Below are positions 26,654 to 35,125 of a stretch of 64,000 nt of DNA, piece by piece; positions within the stretch are counted from its first letter, which is position 1, and each line of letters begins with the position of its first letter. Both the position numbers and the translations under genes were made by a program. Origin of the DNA: Gemmatimonadota bacterium (lineage in GTDB: Bacteria > Gemmatimonadota > Gemmatimonadetes > Longimicrobiales > Gaopeijiaceae); the NCBI GenBank assembly GCA_007126575.1, contig SLBA01000016.1:30392-94391 (forward strand), written 5' to 3'. The notes beneath the pieces are model-generated. The model saw only the letters and a list, made by a program, of their open reading frames with translations, was not told the origin of the DNA and did not search any database.

Positions 26654-29280
26654 TCGTCGTCGGATGGGTCTGAAGGGGTACCGAGGGCCTCGGCCCTGAG
26701 CCTGGCCAGAACGTTCATCGCCTCGAGCGGCGTCATCGCCTCGAGCTCCACACGCCGGAGTCGGGCCACCACCGGGTGCTCCCCCGCAAAGAGGGAGAGT
26801 TGGTCCGGCGACGGGGTGGAGTCGGGCCGGTGCGCGCCGAAGCGCCCCAGCCCCTCTCCCCCTCCCGAGTGTGTACCCTCGAGTTCGGCGAGAAGCTCGC
26901 CCGCCCGCGCGATCACGGGTGCGGGCAATCCGGCGAGCCGGGCCACCTGGATCCCGTAGGACCGGTCGGCACCCCCCGCTTCGAGGCGGCGCAGGAAGAC
27001 GATGTCGTCGCCCGTCTCCCGCACCGACACGTTCATATTCTTGACCCCGCCGAGAAGATCCCCGAGCTGCGTTAGCTCGTGGTAGTGGGTGGCGAAGATC
27101 GTCTTGCTCCCCAGGTGTTCATGGAGGTGTTCCGTGACCGCCCACGCGATCGAGACGCCGTCGTACGTCGAGGTCCCCCGACCAATCTCGTCGAGGAGCA
27201 CCAGGCTGCGGTCCGTGGCGCCGTGGATGATCGAGGCGGTCTCGTTCATCTCGACCATGAAGGTGGACTGGCCCCGGGCCAGGTTGTCCGAGGCCCCGAC
27301 GCGGGTGAAGATTCGGTCGCACAGCGGAAGGCGCGCCGCATTCGCCGGCACGAAGGAGCCCATCTGGCCCAGCAGCTGGATCAGCCCCACCTGCCGCAGG
27401 ATCGTGCTCTTCCCCGCCATGTTGGGGCCCGTCAGGATCACGATCCGCCCGGCTTCGTCGAGAGTGAGGTCGTTCGGGATGAACTCCTCGCGCGGCATCA
27501 TCGTCTCGACCACCGGGTGGCGACCGGCCTCGATCTCCATCTCGAAGCCGGTGTGGATCTCGGGCCGCACGTACCCGCGGGTCTCGGCGGTGTGGGCCAG
27601 TGTGGCGATCACGTCGAGCTGCGCCACCCGCGCCCCGGCCTCCTGGAGCCGTCGGACCTCGCCCCCGACGCGGGTCCGAAGGGCCTGGAAGAGCTCGGTC
27701 TCGAGCGCCAGGATCTTCTCTTCGGCGCCGGTGACCTTCTCCTCCCACTCCTTGAGCTCCGGGGTGAAGTAGCGCTCCGCGTTCGAGAGGGTCTGCTTTC
27801 GCACGTAGTCTTCGGGCACCTTCTCGAGATTCGCCCGGGTGACCTCGAGGTAGTACCCGAAGACTTTGTTGAAACCCACCTTGAGCGAGCCGATCCCTGT
27901 CCGTTCGCGCTCGCGGGTCTGGAGCGAGGCGATGAAGTCGCGGGCCCCGTCCCGCACCTCCCTCAGCTCGTCGAGATCGGCCGAATGTCCCGGCCGGATC
28001 ACCCCTCCATCCTGCAGATTGGGGGGGGCCCCGTCGGCGATCGCGTCCCCGATCGTCCGGGCGACGTCGTCGAGCGGATCCATCTCGACGGTGAGCGAGC
28101 GCAGGAGGGCCGCTTCGGCGTCCTCGGCATCCTCCTGCACGCGTGGGAGGAGGGCGAGGGAGCGGCCGAGCGAGAGGAGCTCCCGCGGGTTCGCGCGCCC
28201 CGATCCCACCTTCGCCGCGAGCCGCTCCATGTCGTGGATCCCGTCGAGGTGCTCCCGGAGCCTCCGGCGCATCTCGCGGTTCTCGACCAGCTCCGCGACC
28301 GCCTCCTGTCGCCGCCAGATCGGGTCGGCGACCACGAGGGGCCGAAGGATCCAGCGTCGGAGGAGGCGCGCGCCCATCGCGGTCACGGTCCGGTCGAGCA
28401 CGGCGACGAGCGTCCCCCCCTCCTCTCCGGCCCGCAGGGGCTCGACGAGCTCCAGGTTCCGCCGGGTCATCTCGTCGAGGAGCATCTCGCTGCCGGGCCG
28501 CAGGATCCGGGGGGGCTGCAGGTGCCCGGAGCCGGTCGGCTGGGTCTCGTTCAGGTACTGCAGGAGGGCGCCGGCCGCCCGGATCAGCCCCCGATCACCC
28601 GGCTGGAAGCCCAAGGCGTCGAGCGACTGGATCCGGTACCAGCGCAGGAGCTCCTCCTCGCCCATCTCGCGGTCGAAGAACCAGTCGTCACGGATGGTGC
28701 GGGGGACCCTCATCTCCCCCGAGGGCTCGAAGCGACCCCGCAGCGACTCGGGCAGGAGGAGCTCGGCGGGCTCGACCCGGCCCAACTCGGGGGTGAGCGC
28801 GCGATCGGGAACCGACTGGACGAGGAACTCACCCGTCGACAGGTCCACCGCGGCGAGCCCCACCATCCCCTCGTCCGGCGGCGCCACCGCCACCAGGAAG
28901 TTGTTGCGCGAGGCGTTCAGGAGGGTGTCGTGCAGGACGGTGCCCGGGGTGACCGTCTCGACGACCTCGCGCCGGACGATCCCCTTCGCCTCGGAGGCGT
29001 CCTCGACCTGATCGCAGATCGCGGCGCGGTAGCCCGCCTTCACCAGCCGCCCGAGGTACTCATCGAGCGCCTTCGCCGGCACCCCCGCCATCGGCACCTC
29101 GGCGGCCGCCCCGTTGTTGCGCGAGGTCAGGGTGAGCCCCAGCACCTTCGCCCCCTCGCGGGCGTCCTGGTTGAAGAGCTCGAAGAAGTCCCCCACCCGA
29201 AAGAAGATGAGGGCGTCGGGATGCCGCTTCTTGGCATCCCGCCACTGCTTCATCAGAGGCGTGTCGTCGGACTTCGCCAT
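26650..29280 (-). CDS. mutS: DNA mismatch repair protein MutS
   Basis: Recognises base mismatches and small loops, with ATP-driven clamp formation. The 876 residues include the mismatch wedge FFRVGDFFELF (Phe-Phe-Glu in place of the commoner Phe-Tyr-Glu), lever and clamp domains, Walker A TGPNMAGKST, Walker B LVLLDEIGRGTSTYDG, and the conserved ATHYHEL. The C-terminal region (about 800-876) has an EGEGLGRFG-like linker then a helix pair typical of the tetramer-forming end. No mutL is found in the window. It is the first gene of its operon, with a plausible promoter 50-80 bp upstream. Confidence 0.96.
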   Translation of the reverse strand: MAKSDDTPLMKQWRDAKKRHPDALIFFRVGDFFELFNQDAREGAKVLGLTLTSRNNGAAAEVPMAGVPAKALDEYLGRLVKAGYRAAICDQVEDASEAKGIVRREVVETVTPGTVLHDTLLNASRNNFLVAVAPPDEGMVGLAAVDLSTGEFLVQSVPDRALTPELGRVEPAELLLPESLRGRFEPSGEMRVPRTIRDDWFFDREMGEEELLRWYRIQSLDALGFQPGDRGLIRAAGALLQYLNETQPTGSGHLQPPRILRPGSEMLLDEMTRRNLELVEPLRAGEEGGTLVAVLDRTVTAMGARLLRRWILRPLVVADPIWRRQEAVAELVENREMRRRLREHLDGIHDMERLAAKVGSGRANPRELLSLGRSLALLPRVQEDAEDAEAALLRSLTVEMDPLDDVARTIGDAIADGAPPNLQDGGVIRPGHSADLDELREVRDGARDFIASLQTRERERTGIGSLKVGFNKVFGYYLEVTRANLEKVPEDYVRKQTLSNAERYFTPELKEWEEKVTGAEEKILALETELFQALRTRVGGEVRRLQEAGARVAQLDVIATLAHTAETRGYVRPEIHTGFEMEIEAGRHPVVETMMPREEFIPNDLTLDEAGRIVILTGPNMAGKSTILRQVGLIQLLGQMGSFVPANAARLPLCDRIFTRVGASDNLARGQSTFMVEMNETASIIHGATDRSLVLLDEIGRGTSTYDGVSIAWAVTEHLHEHLGSKTIFATHYHELTQLGDLLGGVKNMNVSVRETGDDIVFLRRLEAGGADRSYGIQVARLAGLPAPVIARAGELLAELEGTHSGGGEGLGRFGAHRPDSTPSPDQLSLFAGEHPVVARLRRVELEAMTPLEAMNVLARLRAEALGTPSDPSDDE

Positions 29281-29330
29281 GGGTGCGGGGTCGGAGGTTC
29301 AGGGTGCCGGGGTCGGCTGCGGCCGAGAAA

Positions 29331-29360
29331 AGGATACCGGGAAGCGACCCCGGCGATCAA
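29331..29360 (-). promoter_or_regulatory. Putative promoter for mutS operon
   Basis: Minus-strand TTGATC (29355-29360), an 18-bp spacer and TATCCT (29331-29336) match the bacterial consensus at four of six positions each. The predicted start near 29324 leaves a leader of about 44 nt. The rest of the 185-bp gap between NAGS-K and mutS holds no recognisable gene. Confidence 0.42.
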
Positions 29361-29465
29361 GCGTCCTGTTCGAGACGGCCGTCCACGAGCCCGACGGTGA
29401 CCGGAAAGATCGCAAACGTCGCAGGGGACGAGGCGTTTGTCCTATTTCCGGCCACGAGGCGGGGA

Positions 29466-30794
29466 TCAATCGTCCTCGAGCGACGCGGGACGCTCGGCGG
29501 CGTGCTCCACGGCGCCCCGGATCTCGTCCCAGTCCGAGATTCCCGCCCAGAAGACGATCCACGGGTCGCGTCGACAGGAGCCGTCGGCGTGGTCCAGGTA
29601 GAACTCGTTGACCGGATTGCCGTCGCGCGAGCGCCAGAAGAGGCTGGGGGTCCCGGACCGCATCTGCTTCCAGAGCGTCCTCCCCAGCCCCTCGCCCCGT
29701 GCCGTTTCGGCCACCATGAACTTGTCCATGTACACCCCCCCGGCAGCCCGGGCGAGCACGATCGAGGCGCGGTAGTGCTCGCTCAGGTAGATCCGAAGTG
29801 GGCGGGTCCGCTCGAAGTATTCCTCGACGAGGGGGCGCCCGAAGCTGGCCTGTACCAGGTCGCGGAAACGGTCCCGGTCGATCCCCTCCCAGGACTCGTA
29901 GACCTCGATGCTCTCCCCGCGCCGCACGAGGGTCCCCGACCCCCGATGCGTGAAGAGCTCCTTGGCCATCTCCTCGGGACTCGTGATCGAGAGCGAGGTC
30001 GCCGGGGGCAGCGAGAGGAGGAGATCGTGGATCTGCTCCAGCTTGACCCGCATGCCCGAGTGCACCCAGGGCTCCCCCATCAGACGCGCGTAGTCGGTGG
30101 CCAGGCTGATGTTGCTCAGCACCCGGCCCTCGGCGTCGAGGAGCCCCCCCGTGCCCGTCAGGAAGATGATCTTGTAGGGCTCGACCCGCTTCACCAGCTC
30201 GTTGGCGGCCCAGTCGGCATTCACATTGACCAGCTGTCCGGCCGAGGTCTCGCCGAGCGAGGCGATCACCGGAATCGAACGGGCCTCGACGGCGGAGCGG
30301 ATGACGTGGGTGTGCACCTCGGTGACGGTGCCGACGAGCCCGAGGGTGTCCGGAGCGAGCAGATCGCACTCGAAGACCCCGGAGTGGATGGGGGTGGCCC
30401 GGACCCCGGCCCCCTGGAGGGCTTCCACGAGCCGCAGGTTCTGGAGCTGGAAGACCCGCCGGACCACCCGCAGCGCCTCGGGCGAGGTGACCCGCAGCCC
30501 ATCGACGACCTGCTTCTCGATCCCGGCCGCCGCCAGCGCCCCGTCGAGCTGCGGCCCGGCCCCGTGGATCACGATCGGGGTGAGTCCCACCTGCTGCAGG
30601 AAGGAGAGCGAGGAGACCAGGGCCTCGAGATCGTCGCGCAGGACCGCGCCGCCCACCTTGACGACCGCGAAGCGCTCGGCGTCGAGCTCCGAGAAGCGGT
30701 CCAGGTAGAGCTGCACCTCGCGGGTGCTCCCCAGGTTCGAGAGCAGCCGGACGATCGTCGGGCGGAGTTCGTTCACGCGCAGGTTCTCGTTCAT
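29466..30794 (-). CDS. Bifunctional N-acetylglutamate synthase/kinase (NAGS-K)
   Basis: 442 residues with an N-terminal amino-acid kinase domain (about 40-280: VVKVGGAVLRDD, VIHGAGPQLD, VNVNADWAANEL, IFLTGTGGLLD) and a C-terminal acetyltransferase domain (about 295-435: VYMDKFMVAETARGEGLGRTLW, FYLDHADGS). This length and order match the bifunctional NAGS-K of Xanthomonas and Maricaulis and vertebrate-type NAGS. It would make and phosphorylate N-acetylglutamate, the first two steps of arginine synthesis; argJ lies about 29 kb away. No ribosome-binding site precedes the ATG. A GTG 15 codons upstream is in frame. The leader carries a terminator-like hairpin. Confidence 0.92.
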   Translation of the reverse strand: MNENLRVNELRPTIVRLLSNLGSTREVQLYLDRFSELDAERFAVVKVGGAVLRDDLEALVSSLSFLQQVGLTPIVIHGAGPQLDGALAAAGIEKQVVDGLRVTSPEALRVVRRVFQLQNLRLVEALQGAGVRATPIHSGVFECDLLAPDTLGLVGTVTEVHTHVIRSAVEARSIPVIASLGETSAGQLVNVNADWAANELVKRVEPYKIIFLTGTGGLLDAEGRVLSNISLATDYARLMGEPWVHSGMRVKLEQIHDLLLSLPPATSLSITSPEEMAKELFTHRGSGTLVRRGESIEVYESWEGIDRDRFRDLVQASFGRPLVEEYFERTRPLRIYLSEHYRASIVLARAAGGVYMDKFMVAETARGEGLGRTLWKQMRSGTPSLFWRSRDGNPVNEFYLDHADGSCRRDPWIVFWAGISDWDEIRGAVEHAAERPASLEDD

Positions 30795-30874
30795 GCGCGG
30801 GAAGATCGCATGCGCGGACCGAAAACGAAAACCCCCCACGGCCGAATTGCGGGGTCCCCGGTGGTCTTTCGCAT
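30791..30874 (-). CDS. Possible leader peptide of NAGS-K
   Basis: A 27-codon open frame starts at ATG (30872-30874) and its TGA stop overlaps the NAGS-K ATG by four bases (ATGA), the same arrangement used between many gene pairs here. It contains five arginine codons (at positions 2, 11, 21, 23 and 26) and spans the terminator-like hairpin. It has no clear ribosome-binding site, and its start lies in a TATGCG sequence that could itself be a -10 element. It could therefore be a chance frame; function is speculative. Confidence 0.3.
   Translation of the reverse strand: MRKTTGDPAIRPWGVFVFGPRMRSSRA
30822..30855 (-). terminator. Terminator-like hairpin in the NAGS-K leader
   Basis: On the minus strand CCCCGC (30854-30849) can pair with GTGGGG (30839-30834, one G-T pair) around a nine-base loop. 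Two G residues and TTTTCGTTTTC follow. This is the best T-tailed hairpin in the window. The only minus-strand gene it could control is NAGS-K, whose ATG is about 27 bp further on; the gene on the other side is divergent. It therefore looks like a leader attenuator rather than an end-of-gene terminator. Confidence 0.5.
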
Positions 30875-30941
30875 AGACAAATGAAGAGAAGGCTCATCCG
30901 GCACACCCGCCGTCCCCACACTCGGAAAAGAGGACCGACCC

Positions 30942-31961
30942 GTGGCCCCGAACCAACCCCAAGGCTCGACCTTTCGCACCTCGATAGGGCTCCTGCTCCG
31001 CACCACGCCCTTCCTGGTCTTCAACGCGGCCGTCTACGGGGCCTTCTTCCTGGCCGCCGTCGCCTGGCTCGGTGTCTTCGGAGGGCTGGCGGTGCTCTTC
31101 GCCCCCCGGATCGAGCTGCTCTCCCTGATCTTCATGTTGATCGCGGTCGCTGGTCCTTTCGGGGTCCTGACCTTCGGGCGCCGGTACATCCTCTACCTGG
31201 TCAAGGGCGGGCACATCGCCGTGATCACCAAGCTCCTGGTCGATGGCGAGATCCCCGACGGCCGGGGGCAGATCGCGTACGGACGCGACGAGGTGCAGAA
31301 GCGCTTTCGCGACGTGAGCATCCTCTTCGTGCTGGACCGGATGATCGACCGGGTGGTGCGACGCTTCACCAACCGGTTCGTGCGCCTCGTCGACTGGCTT
31401 CCCCTGGGGCAGGGTGCGGGGAAGGCCGCCCGCTGGGTCGCGGCGATCGTGAACCGCTCCCTCTCGTACGTGGACCAGGCGATCCTCTCGTACGCCATCT
31501 CTCTCGACGACGACAATGTCTGGCGCAGCAGCCGGCACGGGCTGATCCTCTACGCGCAGGCCTACAAGCCCGTTCTGATGACCGCGCTCAAGGTCTGGCT
31601 CCTGGGCAGGGCCTTCTTCATCGTCTCGCTGGTGGTGATCGGGGTGCCCGGGGTCCTCTTCCTCCTGGTCTTCGATGCGATCTGGTTGCAGATCGCGGTC
31701 CTCGCCGCCACCCTGATCCTTGCATCGCTCCTGGTCCGCGCCGTCTACGAGCCCTTCGCCACGACCTGGACGATCGTCACCTACCACCGCGCGATCCAGG
31801 GAGTCGAGGTCGACCCCGTCTGGGACGAGCGGCTCCAGTCCGTCTCGGGAGAGTTCAAGAAGCTCGTGGGTCGGGCCCGGGAGTTCGATCCGCGGCGGGA
31901 CCCGGTGGACGAGGCGGCCTCGGCCACCGGCGGGGGGATGGCCGGCGGGCAGTCCCCCTGA
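30942..31961 (+). CDS. Hypothetical polytopic membrane protein
   Basis: 339 residues from a GTG start with an AGAGG-like site nearby. I do not recognise a named family. Hydrophobic segments lie near residues 12-55, 60-85, 205-235 and 240-270, giving perhaps five or six membrane helices. A polar middle section (about 90-200) contains RDEVQKRFRDVSILFVLDRMIDRVVRRF and LSYVDQAILSYAISLDDDNVW, predicted helical. The C-terminal tail is charged, then Gly-rich. It is divergent from NAGS-K and ends 3 bp from the convergent M14 gene. No functional claim is made. Confidence 0.7.
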   Translation: MAPNQPQGSTFRTSIGLLLRTTPFLVFNAAVYGAFFLAAVAWLGVFGGLAVLFAPRIELLSLIFMLIAVAGPFGVLTFGRRYILYLVKGGHIAVITKLLVDGEIPDGRGQIAYGRDEVQKRFRDVSILFVLDRMIDRVVRRFTNRFVRLVDWLPLGQGAGKAARWVAAIVNRSLSYVDQAILSYAISLDDDNVWRSSRHGLILYAQAYKPVLMTALKVWLLGRAFFIVSLVVIGVPGVLFLLVFDAIWLQIAVLAATLILASLLVRAVYEPFATTWTIVTYHRAIQGVEVDPVWDERLQSVSGEFKKLVGRAREFDPRRDPVDEAASATGGGMAGGQSP

Positions 31962-31964
31962 GCT

Positions 31965-33779
31965 TCAGCCTCCGGGCGCCTCCAGCGTCACCGCCGCACG
32001 GTCCACACCCCCCTTCTGCGACTTCAGGACCACCGTGAGCTCGGCTCCGGCCGCGGCTTCGACGGTCCACTCGCCGTAGTAGTACGACTCGTAGCGTCCC
32101 CCTCGGGTGCCCCGCATGAAGTCGAACTCGACCGTGAGGGAATCGTCGGTCGTGGCCGCCTCGCCGAGCTCCAGGGTCAACCGATCGGGTTCGGCGATCC
32201 CGCTCCGGCGCGCCTGCTGCATCGAGCTGTCCAGCCACCCCTCGTTCGTGACCCGGACGCGGACGGTCCAGCGCTCGTCTCCGAGCGGCTCCACCTCGAC
32301 CGAGCGGACGCGGGCCAGGGGGAGCCGAAGGGCGCGGGCGACCGCGAAGCGGGCCTGGTCCACGGCGACCTCCTCGAAAAAGGGCCCCGGGGGCGGATTT
32401 CGAGTCCAGAACCGGCTGAAGCCCCCGATCTCGACCTCGCCCAGGGTGGGGTGATCGAAGGGGGTCCAGTCGACGAACCCCTCGCCCGCCAGCCGGGGAT
32501 CGCCCTCGTGCCGGTCGAGCCACTCGAGCACCTTCGCCTGCACGTCGGGCCGGTTGTAGCGACCGGGAATCGCGAAGAGGGGCTCATCGCGCGGGATGTC
32601 GTCCCACCCGATCTCGTTGACGAAGGGCTCCATGGTCCAAAGCTCGGTCGTGGTCGAGAAGGCGCCCATGTGCGAGTAGGCCCAGTCGATGAAGACGCCC
32701 CGGCGGGCTCCCGGCTGCTCGTCGGGGTCCAGCCCCGGCTGGATCGTGGTGAACTGATGATAGACCGAGGCCTGGGGGTAGGTCGTCATCGGCTGGCCCT
32801 CGGCCAGGATCGCCTGGTAGTCCTCGAGGTCCTGCGGGGGGATGTCGGAGTCGGGCCGGGCCGCGAAGGGACGCAGATGCACCCCGCTCGTGGTGTGATA
32901 CGACTCGATCATCCCGATGTGGGGCCGGCGGGTGATGAAGTCGACGATCGCCCGCGAATTCTGTTCGTCGAGCGGATAGTCCCCCGCCCCGCGGAAGCTC
33001 CCGTCGGCAGAAGACCAGAAGGCCGGGTAGTTGCGGTTGGTGATGAACCGCATGAAGGGCGGATCGGAGTTGATCTGCCCGTCTCCGTTGTCGTCGTAGC
33101 CCTCCTGATGGACGCGGTAGAAAGGGCCGGCCTCGTCCTCGCCACTGCGGCGAACCAGGAGGCGGGGATCGCCCTCATACGCCCTCCACTCCCCCTCGGG
33201 GTCCTCGACCCGCATCTGCAGGATGTTGCCGTCACCCGTGATGTCGGAGGGCCCGTCGGCGCCCCGCATCCCGGGTCCGTACAGACGCTCGCGGTTCGCG
33301 ATCTCCCAGGGGTCCCACGAGACCTCTCCGGTGACGAAGTACTCCGCCCCCTCGGGGTTCGCGAGGGGAAGCACGTACACGGCGCGAGAATCCAGGAGCT
33401 CGGTCACCTCGGGGTCGTCCCCGTACCGCGTAAGCAGCCACCAGACCAGGTGCAGGGCGACCTCGCCCGCCATGACCTCGGAGTCGTGCTGGTTCCCGTC
33501 GAAGTAGGCGGCGGGCTTCTCGTCGGCGGGCCCCGTCCCCCGGTTCGTGATCTCGACCATCCACAGCTCCATCGTACCCGACTGGCTCTCTCCGATCGAA
33601 TACAGGCGCGAGAGCTCCGGGTGCGCCGAGGTCCACGTCTCGAGGAGCGAAACCGTCTCGGCGTAGGTGTGATAGCGGTAGTCGTAGTCCTGCGCCCCCG
33701 CGGGGGCGACGCCCCCCAGGTGCAGGAGCATCGCGAGCCCAATGGCACCCCACACGGCCACCCCCGGTCGATACCTCAT
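31965..33779 (-). CDS. Secreted M14-family zinc carboxypeptidase
   Basis: 604-residue exported peptidase; signal peptide about 1-29 ending PAGAQ. The zinc site starts with GNQHDSEVMAG (HxxE); VLPLANPEGAEY precedes a DITGDGNILQMR loop; a later His is in SYHTTSGVHLRPF and the likely catalytic Glu in TTTELWTMEPF. A C-terminal beta-rich domain (about 480-604, VRVRVTNEGWLDSSMQQA) resembles an Ig-like or fibronectin-like accessory module. It is last in a three-gene minus-strand operon after an amidohydrolase (11 bp) and an M19 dipeptidase, suggesting joint breakdown of external peptides. Confidence 0.87.
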   Translation of the reverse strand: MRYRPGVAVWGAIGLAMLLHLGGVAPAGAQDYDYRYHTYAETVSLLETWTSAHPELSRLYSIGESQSGTMELWMVEITNRGTGPADEKPAAYFDGNQHDSEVMAGEVALHLVWWLLTRYGDDPEVTELLDSRAVYVLPLANPEGAEYFVTGEVSWDPWEIANRERLYGPGMRGADGPSDITGDGNILQMRVEDPEGEWRAYEGDPRLLVRRSGEDEAGPFYRVHQEGYDDNGDGQINSDPPFMRFITNRNYPAFWSSADGSFRGAGDYPLDEQNSRAIVDFITRRPHIGMIESYHTTSGVHLRPFAARPDSDIPPQDLEDYQAILAEGQPMTTYPQASVYHQFTTIQPGLDPDEQPGARRGVFIDWAYSHMGAFSTTTELWTMEPFVNEIGWDDIPRDEPLFAIPGRYNRPDVQAKVLEWLDRHEGDPRLAGEGFVDWTPFDHPTLGEVEIGGFSRFWTRNPPPGPFFEEVAVDQARFAVARALRLPLARVRSVEVEPLGDERWTVRVRVTNEGWLDSSMQQARRSGIAEPDRLTLELGEAATTDDSLTVEFDFMRGTRGGRYESYYYGEWTVEAAAGAELTVVLKSQKGGVDRAAVTLEAPGG

Positions 33780-33790
33780 GGCTCTCCCCC

Positions 33791-35116
33791 TCACCAGGCG
33801 TGCGGGGTGGGCACCCCGTCGGCCAGGTAGACCACTCCGTCGCGCATCACGAAGCCCACGTCCTTGAGCAACTCCACATCGTCGAGCGGATTCCCGCGCA
33901 CCGCCACGATGTCGGCGCGCTTGCCCACCTCGATCGTACCGAGGTCGTCGAGCTCCCCGAGCAGGTCGGCCGCATCGCGGGTCGCGGAGAGGAGCGCCCG
34001 GGCCGGCGTCATCCCCGCCTCGACCAGAAGCCGGAACTCGTCGGCGTTGGTCCCGTGCGCAAAGACCCCGGCGTCGGTCCCGAAGGCCATCGGCACCCCC
34101 GAGGCGATCGCGCGCCGGTGCGACTCCCGCGCGATCGGGGTGATCTCGCGGGCCTTGATCGCCGACCAGGGGGCGAGCGTCCCCTCTTCGGCCGCCTGAT
34201 AGACATACTCGAAGGCCATCATCGTGGGCACCAGGTAGGTGCCCCGCTCGCGCATCTCGGCCAGGATCTCGTCGTCGAGCTCGGCACCGTGATCGATCGA
34301 CGCCACCCCGGCGCGCACCGCGTTGCGGATCCCCACGATTCCGTGCGCGTGCGCCATGACCCGCCGGTCGAGCATCTCCGCGATCTCGACCATGGTCTCG
34401 AGCTCGGCAGGTGTCGGCTGGGCCGGCCCGATCTCGGTCCCCGCCGAGAGGACCCCCGCGGTGGCGCACGTCTTGATCAGGTCCGCCCCGTACTTGATCT
34501 GGTAGCGGACGGCGGCGGCCACCTCGTCGGTCCCGTTGAAGATCCCGTCCTCGACCCCCGTCTCGGGAAAGAGGTCGGGGCGAAAGCCGGTCTGGTCACA
34601 GTGCCCCCCGGTGATCCCGAGGCTCTTGCCCGCCGTGAAGATGCGGGGGCCGGGAATCATCCCGGCGTGGATCGCATCCCGCAGGGCGATGTCGGCGAAC
34701 TCCCCCGCACCGGCGTTGCGCACCGTGGTGAAGCCCGCCAGGAGGGTGGCCCGAGCATTCTTGGCCCCGATCAGCGCCGCGGTCCCGGGAAACTGGCGGA
34801 AGCGCGACTCCCCGAAGCCGTCGGCCGGATCCGAGGTGATGTGCGTGTGCATGTCGATCATGCCCGGGAGCACGGTCCACTCCGAGAGGTCGATCTCGCG
34901 CGCTCCCGGGGGGATCGTCACCTCCGACCCCACCTCGGCGATCCGACCCTCCTCGATCCGGATCATGACCTCGCCCCGCAGGGTCTCGCCGGTCCCGTCG
35001 AAGAGCTGGCCGGCACGGATCACCACCACGTCGTCGGCCCCCGGCGACTGGGCGACGGCCTCGCCGCCCCAAGCGACCAGTAGCGCAACCAGGACGAGCA
35101 GCATCGGAATACGCAT
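33791..35116 (-). CDS. Exported amidohydrolase (imidazolonepropionase-like)
   Basis: Metal-dependent amidohydrolase of 441 residues with a cleavable signal peptide (about 1-22, ending AVAQ). Metal-site motifs in order: MHTHIT, the candidate carbamylated Lys in LIKTCATAGV, MAHAHGI, SIDHGAEL and FGTDAGVF. Such exported members often act as Xaa-Pro dipeptidases or on cyclic imides; the substrate here is unknown. An upstream GTG adds three residues and is equally possible. It lies 9 bp after the M19 dipeptidase gene and 11 bp before the M14 gene, so the three enzymes are probably made together. Confidence 0.87.
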   Translation of the reverse strand: MRIPMLLVLVALLVAWGGEAVAQSPGADDVVVIRAGQLFDGTGETLRGEVMIRIEEGRIAEVGSEVTIPPGAREIDLSEWTVLPGMIDMHTHITSDPADGFGESRFRQFPGTAALIGAKNARATLLAGFTTVRNAGAGEFADIALRDAIHAGMIPGPRIFTAGKSLGITGGHCDQTGFRPDLFPETGVEDGIFNGTDEVAAAVRYQIKYGADLIKTCATAGVLSAGTEIGPAQPTPAELETMVEIAEMLDRRVMAHAHGIVGIRNAVRAGVASIDHGAELDDEILAEMRERGTYLVPTMMAFEYVYQAAEEGTLAPWSAIKAREITPIARESHRRAIASGVPMAFGTDAGVFAHGTNADEFRLLVEAGMTPARALLSATRDAADLLGELDDLGTIEVGKRADIVAVRGNPLDDVELLKDVGFVMRDGVVYLADGVPTPHAW

Positions 35117-35125
35117 GGCGGACAC

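Noticed and set aside
27079..29400. 773-codon plus-strand frame opposite mutS
   Set aside because: No recognisable motif and composition of a shadow frame; mutS on the minus strand is certain.
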